From positions 3,366,501 through 3,430,500 of the forward strand of contig NZ_CP048222.1 of assembly GCF_010119975.1 (NCBI RefSeq): DNA of 64,000 bases. Reading direction: 5' to 3'. Made by a program: the position numbers and the translations under genes. The stretch is from Rhodocytophaga rosea (GTDB taxonomy: Bacteria; Bacteroidota; Bacteroidia; Cytophagales; 172606-1). Positions 1 through 8,076 of this stretch are shown piece after piece. Within the stretch, counting starts at the first letter, position 1. Each line of letters begins with the position of its first letter. The notes below the pieces were generated by a model, which was given only the letters and a program-made list of their open reading frames with translations, ran no database searches and had not been told where the DNA came from.

Positions 1-1962
1 ATACAGCTTCCGCTTAATATCGAGAATGCGTAAGCCATTAATTACGCCTTTTTTGCTCTGTAGTAAAATGCCCGGTACAATTTCCCGCAATACTTCAATC
101 ATGTCTGGAAACTCATTGTAATTATCAAGTTCAATGTTATGATCCGGAGCAGCATCTATCAGGGTATAGGGATTTTTTTTGTTTTTCCCGGGTGTGGCAG
201 CTTCTACAAATATAGTATCAGTATCCTCCTGCTTATACATCGTTTCTATTTGTATCCGCTTCTTGCTTTTTTCTGTAAATTCCTTTGCCTGAGCCGCATC
301 AATGGCACTTATATAAGTGCCGGCAAAACCCACCTCCATTGTAGTATCTACTTCTGCTTTTACTGCAACATCATTAATAGTTGATGGAACTTGCAGGAAT
401 ACTTCTTTATCATCGTTAAAATGCAGGTCTGAAAAATAGAAATTGCCAGACTGGTCGGTGTACTGCTGCTGAAAGGGTGGAACAGCCCCTGGTGCGGATA
501 GTATCACAAGCTGGTTAGGTACGACTGCCGCATCATTTGCATTCTTCAGGCGGCCACCAATGGAAATTCCGCCTTCCATTTCGAATTTCTGTTCGGGAAA
601 TATATTATTGTTGAGAATATCCTGCCAGGTAAATCGCCGCCAGCCTTGTGTCATCAGCAGATAGTCCAGGGCTTGTTTGGCTTTAGGATCTTCGGAAAAA
701 TAATAAGAAGGCTGTTCGATATTTCCTTTCAGATCAGAACTAAGCAGCAGATAACTCAATATGTCGGGCTGATGTACCTGTGGCAATCCGGCATCTGTAA
801 CGGCCATCGACAGGTTAGCACTTACCGGATTTCCCTGGGCATCGGTTACTGAAATATCAAGGGTGATTTTTTCCCTGGGCTCATATATTTTTTTGTTGGG
901 ATTTACCTGTATGCGCAGATTCTGTTGTTTGTTCACGAAACTCAATCGTTCGGCTTGCGGATTTCCCAGTTCGTCAAAAAGAGTAATGGCCAGAATACCG
1001 TCTGGAATAGTGGCAGTAGGAATATCATATACTTGTTTAGCAGCCAGGTCTATCTGTTCTGAGAAATAGAGCGTACCCCTGCTTTGCGCTACTAATATTC
1101 CTTTTTGCCGCGCATTTGATTGTATCCGTACTTGTATAGTGCCTGGTGTAGTATTACTCGCATGTAAAACCATGCCACTGCTAAGGGCTTGCCCTAATGC
1201 AAAAGTGGCGGCTGTACTATCTGTCAGCCGGACGCTAGCCAGGTATTTCTGGCCGGAAACAGGCTGTAATTCAAAGGCACCCATGCCTGCATGGAAGCTT
1301 TTAAAACTGGTAATAGTATCTCCTTTGGCTGTCACAATGGTCCCTTCTACCGGAATACTTTCTCCTGCTGTATTTACGGCTTTAAACGCAATGCTACTTT
1401 TCAGACCTTCTATAAGGTTGCCGCCTTCCGGGAAAAATTGCAGGTCGAATGTAGAATTAGTGGCGAGTGGAAGTGTGTTGGTAGGTTCTGTCTGAGCGAG
1501 ATTAAACACTCGAATTGTTTTAGTAAAAAAGAAATCATCAGATGAATTACGCATCCAGTTATTAAATGCCCGGAGTATATAGGTGCCGGAAGGCAGATTG
1601 TCAGGAATGGTGAATTGTCCGTAGCCATAGCCATTTTCTACCCTCATTTTCTGCTTCAATACAGCCTGGTTCCGGGAATTAAGTAACTCAATATAGATCA
1701 CCCTGCTCAAGGCATGGGGCCGGTGGTCAGCCGCATGTACCTGGTAGGCTTTCAGCCAGAGTGTTTCGCCATTTGTATAGGCCGCTCTATCCGTGTGCAG
1801 GTAGACTTTATCCGGCCGGGCATAATCCTGATAACTTTCCAGCCTGGTTTTTATCCGGGCAATAAATCCATTATCTGGAAGCTGAAAGGCAGATATTGCC
1901 AGAAAGCATAAGATAAAGGTTGCTAAAATTAAGTTCTTCGGTGATTTTCTAAATTCTTGCAT
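1..1962 (-). CDS. MG2-domain-type secreted protein, C-terminus cut by window edge
   Basis: I translated this frame by hand from an ATG at 1960-1962; it stays open for 654 codons and runs off the left edge. A short hydrophobic signal segment (ILATFILCFLAISAF, about residues 12-26) is followed by a region typical of Bacteroidota proteins with alpha-2-macroglobulin MG2 domains (PDKVYLHTDRAAYTNGETLWLKAY at about 50-73 in two halves: a tether-like start, then extension domains). The last 50 residues (EVLREIVPGILLQSK) resemble the TonB plug-like domain that often follows MG2 repeats in these proteins. It lies 38 bp downstream of a DUF4249 gene on the same strand, so it is probably the last visible gene of the operon that begins with the TonB receptor at 7010. 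Role: probably a periplasmic or surface partner of that receptor (inference). Substrate unknown. Confidence 0.72.
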   Translation of the reverse strand, partial: MQEFRKSPKNLILATFILCFLAISAFQLPDNGFIARIKTRLESYQDYARPDKVYLHTDRAAYTNGETLWLKAYQVHAADHRPHALSRVIYIELLNSRNQAVLKQKMRVENGYGYGQFTIPDNLPSGTYILRAFNNWMRNSSDDFFFTKTIRVFNLAQTEPTNTLPLATNSTFDLQFFPEGGNLIEGLKSSIAFKAVNTAGESIPVEGTIVTAKGDTITSFKSFHAGMGAFELQPVSGQKYLASVRLTDSTAATFALGQALSSGMVLHASNTTPGTIQVRIQSNARQKGILVAQSRGTLYFSEQIDLAAKQVYDIPTATIPDGILAITLFDELGNPQAERLSFVNKQQNLRIQVNPNKKIYEPREKITLDISVTDAQGNPVSANLSMAVTDAGLPQVHQPDILSYLLLSSDLKGNIEQPSYYFSEDPKAKQALDYLLMTQGWRRFTWQDILNNNIFPEQKFEMEGGISIGGRLKNANDAAVVPNQLVILSAPGAVPPFQQQYTDQSGNFYFSDLHFNDDKEVFLQVPSTINDVAVKAEVDTTMEVGFAGTYISAIDAAQAKEFTEKSKKRIQIETMYKQEDTDTIFVEAATPGKNKKNPYTLIDAAPDHNIELDNYNEFPDMIEVLREIVPGILLQSKKGVINGLRILDIKRKLY

Positions 1963-2000
1963 TGAGTATGTATTTGCGTAGAGAATTTTTTAAATATCTA

Positions 2001-3047
2001 TTAATCTTCCCAGAAAGGTGGGGTAATGGCTGTACGAATATTACTTTCGATACAGGGATAGCAAGGGATAGGAGGTCCTCCTGATGGTGGAATAAGTGTA
2101 ACCAGGGGATTAGAAGGAGGTTTGTTTACAACCGAACGATCCACATTTATAAATCCTGGTTTTACATCAGATGCACCAAAAAAGCCCAATACTATCTCAT
2201 CTTCGTCGGCTACATTGAACATATTGCCCCGGATAATGGCCGGAGGTGCATCAAAAATGCCTCCTACATTGTTAATCTGCTGATCCAACCCTTTCCAGAA
2301 CTTATAGGCATCTTTGGATAAGGAAAGTTGTTCATAATAGAGAAAATACTTGGAACGGGAATTATAAGGAACAATGGCCAGCAATTGCCGGCTGATAGCA
2401 CTTCCATTGGAGTATACATCTGAGGCAACGTTCACACAGCCATTACACCTGATTATATTCCAGCATTGCCCGCAACAATTCACAATATGGATTTCAGCAT
2501 TTGGCCTGACAACTTCTTTTATACAATACTCCTCCCGTTCATAGTGTATCCAGTTCCAGCGGTAAAAATCTTCGGTTTCTACCGGATCTTTGGTGTCTAC
2601 ATACACATAAAAGCTTTCTTCCACCCCATCCTTAAATTCAGCATAGATATTTTCTACGCCGCTTGTCGGACGCAGCAATTCGGGCATAGACTGATATTGT
2701 TTGCCTTCGGTTTCTATGTGTAAAGTATAGGTCCTGCCAATCTGGCCCTGAATGCCATTTGCATTTGTGCTATAAGATCCGAGTGAAACTTCGGTTAATT
2801 GTTCGCTATAGCCTGTATCATCGCTAATACTTACCTTAGCACCTCTTACCAGATAGTTGGTTCCTTCAGACCCGATATTATATTTAGCGGTAGTGGTGAG
2901 TTTTACAGTATAAGGCCCTGGTTTTGTGGTGATCATTCCATCTACGACCAATCGCTTAACAGGCTCTCCCAGATTTACATTCACCGGTTCCACGCAGGTA
3001 GTAAACAGGATAAGAAGTGAAAGCAAGATGGTAGAAAAAACGCGCAA
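2001..3047 (-). CDS. DUF4249 family lipoprotein, copy A
   Basis: 348 residues, starting at TTG; the upstream codons in this frame reach a stop without an ATG. The N-terminus is a lipoprotein signal (LSLLILFTTC, Cys at about 18), and the following EPVNVN...KRLVVDGMITTKPGPYTVKL is the hallmark of DUF4249 proteins, which are encoded beside TonB-dependent receptors in Bacteroidota. A Cys-rich patch (CCGQCWNIIRCNGC) lies near residues 190-205. It is a close paralogue of the next gene (3157-4218), with several stretches almost identical at DNA level. The 109-bp gap to its neighbour has no obvious terminator, so co-transcription is likely. Function of the family is unknown; a surface-exposed accessory of the receptor is a reasonable inference. 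Confidence 0.85.
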   Translation of the reverse strand: MRVFSTILLSLLILFTTCVEPVNVNLGEPVKRLVVDGMITTKPGPYTVKLTTTAKYNIGSEGTNYLVRGAKVSISDDTGYSEQLTEVSLGSYSTNANGIQGQIGRTYTLHIETEGKQYQSMPELLRPTSGVENIYAEFKDGVEESFYVYVDTKDPVETEDFYRWNWIHYEREEYCIKEVVRPNAEIHIVNCCGQCWNIIRCNGCVNVASDVYSNGSAISRQLLAIVPYNSRSKYFLYYEQLSLSKDAYKFWKGLDQQINNVGGIFDAPPAIIRGNMFNVADEDEIVLGFFGASDVKPGFINVDRSVVNKPPSNPLVTLIPPSGGPPIPCYPCIESNIRTAITPPFWED

Positions 3048-3156
3048 AGGACTTATAATTTAAAGCTGTTGTGTACGAAGTTTAAACACATTAATAACCA
3101 AAAGACCGTAAGCTGATAGTAGACATATGAATTTCTTTCCAATATTTTTCTGTGAA

Positions 3157-4218
3157 TTAATCCTGCCATAAAGGAGGCGTATTGGGTGTACGAATAATAC
3201 TTTCAATACAAGGATAACAAGGAGGTGGCGGACCTGAAAGCGGAGGTCTCATAACAGGCGGTGGTTCATTAGGCGGTTTAGGAATACCCGACCGGTCGAT
3301 GTTTACAAATCCTGGTTTTACATCAGAGGCACCAAAAAAGCCTAATACTATCTCATCTTCGTCGGCTACATTGAACATATTGCCCCGGATAATGGCCGGA
3401 GGTGCATCAAAAATACCTCCTACATTGTTAATCTGCTGATCCAGCCCTTTCCAGAACTTATAGGCATCTTTAGAAAGAGAAAATTGCTCGTAGTAAAGGA
3501 AATACTTGGAACGGGAAGTATAGGGAGCAATGGCCAGCAATTGCCGGCTAATGGTAGTTCCATTTGCATATACATCAGAAGCTATATTCACACAGCCATT
3601 GCAGCCATATATATTCCAGCAATTTCCGCAACAGTCCAAAACGGTTGGTTGTGTGCCAGGGGGTACGATATCATTGAAACAAATCGTTTCTCTCGCGTAA
3701 TGCACCCAGTTCCAGCGGTAGAAGTCTTCGGTTTCTACCGGATCTTTGGTGTCTACATACACATAAAAGCCTTCTTTCACCCCGGGTGCTTCGTATTTAA
3801 ACTCAACAGATACATTTTCTACCCCAGTGGTAGCCCGCAGCAGTTCGGGCACAGATTGATACTGTTTGCCTTCGGTTTCTATATGCAAGGTATACGTTCT
3901 GCCTACCTGCCCCTGAATGCCATTTGCATTTGTGCGATAGATTCCAGAAGAAACTTCAGTCAATTGTTCGTTATAGCCTGTATCGTCACTAATACGTACA
4001 GTGGCTCCTTTCAGCAGAAAGTTAGTTCCTTCCGAACTAACGCTATACTTAGCAGTAGTGGTGAGTTTTATAGTATAAGGCCCTGGTTTTGTGGTGATCA
4101 TTCCATCTACGACCAATCGCTTAACAGGCTCTCCCAGATTTACATTCACCGGTTCCACACAGGTAGTAAACAGCAATAAAGAAAGTATAAGAAAAATTGA
4201 TAATCGTTTCAAAATCAC
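3157..4218 (-). CDS. DUF4249 family lipoprotein, copy B
   Basis: 353 residues. The GTG start overlaps the TAG stop of the upstream TonB receptor gene by one base (TAGTG), so the two are probably translationally coupled. It has a lipoprotein signal (LSLLLFTTC) and the DUF4249 opening EPVNVNLGEPVKRLVVDG. A Cys patch CCGNCWNIYGCNGC is present, as in copy A. The C-terminal Pro-rich tail and the region before the Cys patch differ from copy A, while the segment around DAPPAIIRGNMFNVADEDE is the same. The pair therefore looks like a tandem duplication that has diverged unevenly. The biochemical role is unknown; linkage to the receptor suggests work at the outer membrane. Confidence 0.87.
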   Translation of the reverse strand: MILKRLSIFLILSLLLFTTCVEPVNVNLGEPVKRLVVDGMITTKPGPYTIKLTTTAKYSVSSEGTNFLLKGATVRISDDTGYNEQLTEVSSGIYRTNANGIQGQVGRTYTLHIETEGKQYQSVPELLRATTGVENVSVEFKYEAPGVKEGFYVYVDTKDPVETEDFYRWNWVHYARETICFNDIVPPGTQPTVLDCCGNCWNIYGCNGCVNIASDVYANGTTISRQLLAIAPYTSRSKYFLYYEQFSLSKDAYKFWKGLDQQINNVGGIFDAPPAIIRGNMFNVADEDEIVLGFFGASDVKPGFVNIDRSGIPKPPNEPPPVMRPPLSGPPPPCYPCIESIIRTPNTPPLWQD

Positions 4219-7010
4219 TAGAATTTAAAATTATAGGTAATAGAGGGAAAAATAGAAGCGAAGATAGACAGCTTGTAAGCTTCAGGTAAAAACCCGTTTT
4301 TAGCCTTGAAAAATACGGAGAATGCATTATCCCGGCTGTACACATTGTACACAGAAAAAGTCCAACTGCCATCCCATTTTTTATTTTTGCGGTGGTTGCC
4401 ATCTACGGTAGCTGATATATCGAGGCGGTGATAATCCGGAATTCGGTACTGGTTGCGGAGGTAATAATTGGCAATGCTTACTCCGTTTACTACATATTTA
4501 GATTCCGGATACGTTACCGGCCGGCCAGTACTATACACGAAATTTGCAGATAAGTTCCAGCGGCGGTTTTTCTGGAAGGTAAGTACCATATTGATATTAT
4601 GCGGCTTATCGTAATTGGCCGGATAATAGGCTCCATTATTAATACGTTCTTCCGGGTAATCACCATTTACAGAAATCTGTGTGCGGGAATAGGTATAACT
4701 CGCCCATCCGGTAAGTTTACCAATGGTTTTCTTCACCTGTAGTTCCATGCCATATGCCCTTCCTTTGCCGGCCAGCAAATCTGCTTCTACTGTCTGGTTG
4801 AGCAGCAAACTGGCTCCATCCTTATAATCGATAATGTTTTCTATCTGTTTGTAGTAAAACTCAACAGAGGTTTCGAAGGTGTTGCCAAAAAAATTCTTAA
4901 AAAAGCCTACAGCCACCTGGTCGCCTATCTGAGGTTTAATGTAGCGGCTGCTGGCTTTCCAGCGGTCGGTAGGCGCTGCAGCAGTTGTATTCGAGATCAG
5001 GTGAATATATTGCCGCATGCGGTTATAACTCAACTTAACCGAACTGCTTGGATTAAGCCCTATTTTCACGGCTAAACGAGGCTCTACTCCCTGATATTGT
5101 TTGGTAACCTGGCCGCTGGAATAATCGGTGGTATCTATAATGGAAAAAACTTCTCTGGGCATTCCTTCCTGATAGGTATATACCGGACCAGGACCCAGGT
5201 TCTGGAAGACAGAGTATCGCAAGCCATATTGCACTGTAATGGCCGGACTCACATTGTATTCATCACTGATATACAAAGCCGACTCCATGGCATTTTCACG
5301 GGTTAAGCTAACGGGTGATATTACTGTACCAGGCTCTGGTTTTAAGCTTCCAGGGTCTATGCGGTAGCGGATGGTGCTGGCTCCCAGGTCTATTTTGTGT
5401 TTATCACTGGCGAAGTAATTAAAATCGGCTTTTACATTTTCATAGATAATCCCGGAAGGCAGCGTAAATGCATTTGGTCCATCGGGATTGATGATACTGG
5501 ATTTATAATTGCTATATACAGCCGTTACATTTGAAAAAAGCCGGCTATTGAAAGCATGACTCCACCGCAAGGTAGCATTGGAGTTTCCCCAGCGGAATAC
5601 GGTACTGGATGCATTAATGGCCACTGTTGCAATCGAATCGGCAGGCAGTTTATATACATCCCTGCCCAGATACCCAGATAGGGAAATCCGGTTTCTTTCA
5701 TTAAGGATATAATCTATTTTTACATTGGTATCATAATAATGCGCCTGCGTGCCTTTTACTGACTGATTAGGTACCTGTTTCAGAATCCAGTCGGCATAGG
5801 TTCCTCTTGCTGCGGCTATGATGGAGAGCTTATCTGGAATAATAGGTCCTTCTAAGGCTAAACGGTTAGAAACCAAGCCAATCCCTCCTTTGCCGCTCCA
5901 TTTGTTAATGGTTGCCTCTTTCAAAGTAACGTCCAGTACGGAAGAAATTCTGCCGCCAAATTCGGATGGAATTCCGCCCCGGTATAAGGTAACATCTTTC
6001 ACCACATCTGGATTGAACACTGAAAATAGGCCAAACAAATGTGAAGAGTTATATACTGGCGCATCATCCAGCAAAATCAGGTTCTGATCGGTACTGCCGC
6101 CACGCACATTAAATCCGGTGGATGCTTCTCCTACACTGGTTACTCCTGGCAATAGCAATAAACTTTTTACAACGTCTACTTCACCCATCAGGGCAGGCAT
6201 TTTCCGAATGGTTTTGATATCGAGGCGGTTTACACTCATTTCTGGTTTAGATACGTTCCGGTCGGCGGCTTCCCCCCAAACCGTTACCTCATTCATCTGG
6301 ATAGATTGATCTGTTAATTCCACATGGATGGTCTGGCTTGTTTTAAGGGTAAGTTCTTTTTTCTCCTGCTGATAACCGATAAAATTATAGGTGATGGTAT
6401 AAGTTCCGGAAGGAACAACGAGGGCATAAAATCCTCTGGCATCAGTAACTGTACCGGTTTTGAGTTCCTGCACATATATTGTCGCTGACAACACTGGTTC
6501 AGCAGTGCTTTTCTCCCGTACATATCCGCTAATTCTGACTTTTACACCGCTTTTATCAGGCCCAAACCTTCTGCCTGCAGTTCTTCCAGCAGGCTGGGGA
6601 GTAGTAGCGGCACTTTGTGTAACGGTGTCTGACTGAATTTGTATATCTGTAGTATCCCGGCGGTTAATCACTTGTGCATTTGTGTCTCTTAATAGTACCA
6701 CCGAATAGGCATCATACGAAAGAAAAGTAAGTCCTGTATTAGCGAGAATTTTTTGCAAAGCACTACTTAAAAGCTCTTTATCGAACCTGGCTTGTACCCG
6801 TATACCTGATATCCAGTTTTCCTGGTAAAAAAAACGTACCGGATGTTTTTGTTCTATATCAGCTAATACTTCCTGCAAAGGCTGGTTCTGGTAATTGCCT
6901 GTAATGTATACTTGCGGAGTATCCTGGGCTATTGCGGATAGGTGGAAGGCAAAGGTAAAAAGTAAGAAAAATAATGCATGGAATGCAGGCAGGGGTAAAT
7001 AATCCTTCAT
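4218..7010 (-). CDS. TonB-dependent outer-membrane receptor with STN and carboxypeptidase-regulatory-like domains
   Basis: 930 residues. Signal peptide ending near AIAQ (about residue 29), then an STN domain (about 33-110, YITGNYQNQPLQEVLADIEQ) of the kind used to contact anti-sigma factors. A linker follows, then a CarboxypepD_reg-like domain (about 155-240, ISGYVREKSTAEPVLSATIYV), a TonB plug (about 255-380, LLLLPGVTSVGEASTGFNVRGG) and a 22-strand-type barrel ending in the aromatic-rich SITYNFKF. It is the first gene of a minus-strand operon with two DUF4249 genes and an MG2 protein. No FecI/FecR pair is next to it, although the STN domain would suit one. The insertion sequence at 7158-8021 lies about 150 bp upstream of its start and may have replaced or altered its promoter. 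The transported substrate cannot be read from the sequence. Confidence 0.9.
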   Translation of the reverse strand: MKDYLPLPAFHALFFLLFTFAFHLSAIAQDTPQVYITGNYQNQPLQEVLADIEQKHPVRFFYQENWISGIRVQARFDKELLSSALQKILANTGLTFLSYDAYSVVLLRDTNAQVINRRDTTDIQIQSDTVTQSAATTPQPAGRTAGRRFGPDKSGVKVRISGYVREKSTAEPVLSATIYVQELKTGTVTDARGFYALVVPSGTYTITYNFIGYQQEKKELTLKTSQTIHVELTDQSIQMNEVTVWGEAADRNVSKPEMSVNRLDIKTIRKMPALMGEVDVVKSLLLLPGVTSVGEASTGFNVRGGSTDQNLILLDDAPVYNSSHLFGLFSVFNPDVVKDVTLYRGGIPSEFGGRISSVLDVTLKEATINKWSGKGGIGLVSNRLALEGPIIPDKLSIIAAARGTYADWILKQVPNQSVKGTQAHYYDTNVKIDYILNERNRISLSGYLGRDVYKLPADSIATVAINASSTVFRWGNSNATLRWSHAFNSRLFSNVTAVYSNYKSSIINPDGPNAFTLPSGIIYENVKADFNYFASDKHKIDLGASTIRYRIDPGSLKPEPGTVISPVSLTRENAMESALYISDEYNVSPAITVQYGLRYSVFQNLGPGPVYTYQEGMPREVFSIIDTTDYSSGQVTKQYQGVEPRLAVKIGLNPSSSVKLSYNRMRQYIHLISNTTAAAPTDRWKASSRYIKPQIGDQVAVGFFKNFFGNTFETSVEFYYKQIENIIDYKDGASLLLNQTVEADLLAGKGRAYGMELQVKKTIGKLTGWASYTYSRTQISVNGDYPEERINNGAYYPANYDKPHNINMVLTFQKNRRWNLSANFVYSTGRPVTYPESKYVVNGVSIANYYLRNQYRIPDYHRLDISATVDGNHRKNKKWDGSWTFSVYNVYSRDNAFSVFFKAKNGFLPEAYKLSIFASIFPSITYNFKF

Positions 7011-7157
7011 ATAAAACAGAAGCTGGAATGGTAAGGTTAAGGCCCCTTAAAATATGAATAATTTTTGTAAAATGTATTATACTCTACAGATAAAATATTC
7101 ATATTCTTATGTAAAATTTACCCAAGCCAATAAGAAGGAATTAAAAAGCTAATTTAA

Positions 7158-7172
7158 GAGAATGTTTTGAAA
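7158..7172 (+). repeat. Left terminal inverted repeat of the IS element
   Basis: GAGAATGTTTTGAAA; pairs with 8007-8021 with one mismatch (T versus C at position 6). The match stops after 15 bases. Confidence 0.9.
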
Positions 7173-7236
7173 GGATAGAAATAGGGTAAAAGAAAGAATC
7201 AGTGAGTAAACTTGTGGTGTCCAACCAAAAAGTTTT

Positions 7237-8004
7237 ATGCAAGAAAGATTCTTCGAACTCACTGATTGTGAGTGGGAAATTATCAAGGAAGTAGTAGATA
7301 ACCAAAGAAAAATCAAACATGACAAACGTGTTATTCTTAATGCTATTCTATGGCTACTTACTACAGGTAGTCAATGGCGCAACATGGAAAGTAAATACCC
7401 ACCCTGGCAAACCATTTATTACCATTACAGGCAGTGGAAGAAGCGAGGCATCATCGAAGAGCTGTTGGCTTTTTTAGCAATCAGAGAAAGAAAAAAAGCA
7501 GGCCGACAAGCCTTGCCAAGCGTGTTAGCTATTGATAGTCAAAGTGTAAAGATTGTACAGTTTACTTCCCAAGACAAGGGCATAGATGGCAACAAAAAGG
7601 TGAATGGCAGAAAAAGACATCTAGCAGTGGATTGTTTAGGTATTCCTTGGGCTGTGCATGTAACAGCCGCCCATGTGTCAGACACTACAGCCGGTTATGA
7701 GTTAGCAGCTAAGCTGAAGGGTAAGTCTTGCCGCCTACATACACTAAAAGCAGATAATGGCTACAAAGATACCTTTGTAGAAGAGATAGAAAGAGACTAT
7801 GGATGGAAGGTAGAAATTGTACAAAAGCCTGAAAGCGTAAAGGGCTTTGTGCCGGCAGGAGGCCGTTGGGTGGTAGAACGCAGTTACGGATGGCTCAATT
7901 TTAAGCGTAGATTGAGCCGTGACTTTGAGAAAAGCACAGAAAGTTCGGAAGCTATGCTACAATTAGCCTTTATTGACACACTGCTTAAAAGAAAACCAGT
8001 ATAA
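7237..8004 (+). CDS. IS5 family transposase
   Basis: 255 residues, full length for a single-ORF IS5 transposase. The N-terminal part (about 1-85, LTDCEWEIIKEV...GSQWRNMESKYPPWQTIYYHYRQW) matches the DUF4096-type DNA-binding region. The DDE catalytic residues are visible as Asp in LAIDSQSVK (about 102), Asp in LKADNGYKD (about 169) and Glu in VVERSYGWLNFKRRLSRDFE (about 209), the last being the conserved E-R-x-x-x-W-x-x-x-x-R pattern. It fills almost the whole element, from 65 bp inside the left repeat to just before the right repeat. No frameshift or stop is present, so it should make an active enzyme. Confidence 0.93.
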   Translation: MQERFFELTDCEWEIIKEVVDNQRKIKHDKRVILNAILWLLTTGSQWRNMESKYPPWQTIYYHYRQWKKRGIIEELLAFLAIRERKKAGRQALPSVLAIDSQSVKIVQFTSQDKGIDGNKKVNGRKRHLAVDCLGIPWAVHVTAAHVSDTTAGYELAAKLKGKSCRLHTLKADNGYKDTFVEEIERDYGWKVEIVQKPESVKGFVPAGGRWVVERSYGWLNFKRRLSRDFEKSTESSEAMLQLAFIDTLLKRKPV

Positions 8005-8006
8005 TA

Positions 8007-8021
8007 TTTCAAAACGTTCTC
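8007..8021 (-). repeat. Right terminal inverted repeat of the IS element
   Basis: Read on the minus strand this is GAGAACGTTTTGAAA, the partner of 7158-7172. It begins three bases after the transposase stop codon. Confidence 0.9.
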
Positions 8022-8076
8022 TAAGAATAGAACTCATTTAGTAATCCGAAATAGTGCGCCCGATAAAGCTAACTCG

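Larger units (their letters stand above)
7155..8024 (+). mobile_element. IS5-family (IS1031-like) insertion sequence with TAA target duplication
   Basis: The element proper is 7158-8021 (864 bp). Its ends are inverted repeats, GAGAATGTTTTGAAA on the left (7158-7172) and the complement of GAGAACGTTTTGAAA on the right (8007-8021), 14 of 15 bases matching. It is flanked by TAA at 7155-7157 and 8022-8024, a 3-bp duplication of the TNA type. Ends beginning GAG with TNA duplications are what is known for the IS1031 group of IS5. It carries one intact transposase gene and could still be active. It sits between the TonB receptor start and the 3' end of treZ. Confidence 0.9.

Noticed and set aside
3484-4179. 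Long plus-strand frame of 231 codons inside DUF4249 copy B
   Set aside because: It is antisense to a well-supported gene, and a similar shadow appears in the paralogue, as expected from codon bias.
4121-4402. Minus-strand frame of 93 codons across the receptor/DUF4249 junction
   Set aside because: It overlaps both genes out of frame and has no family similarity; the GTG start overlapping TAG explains the junction better.
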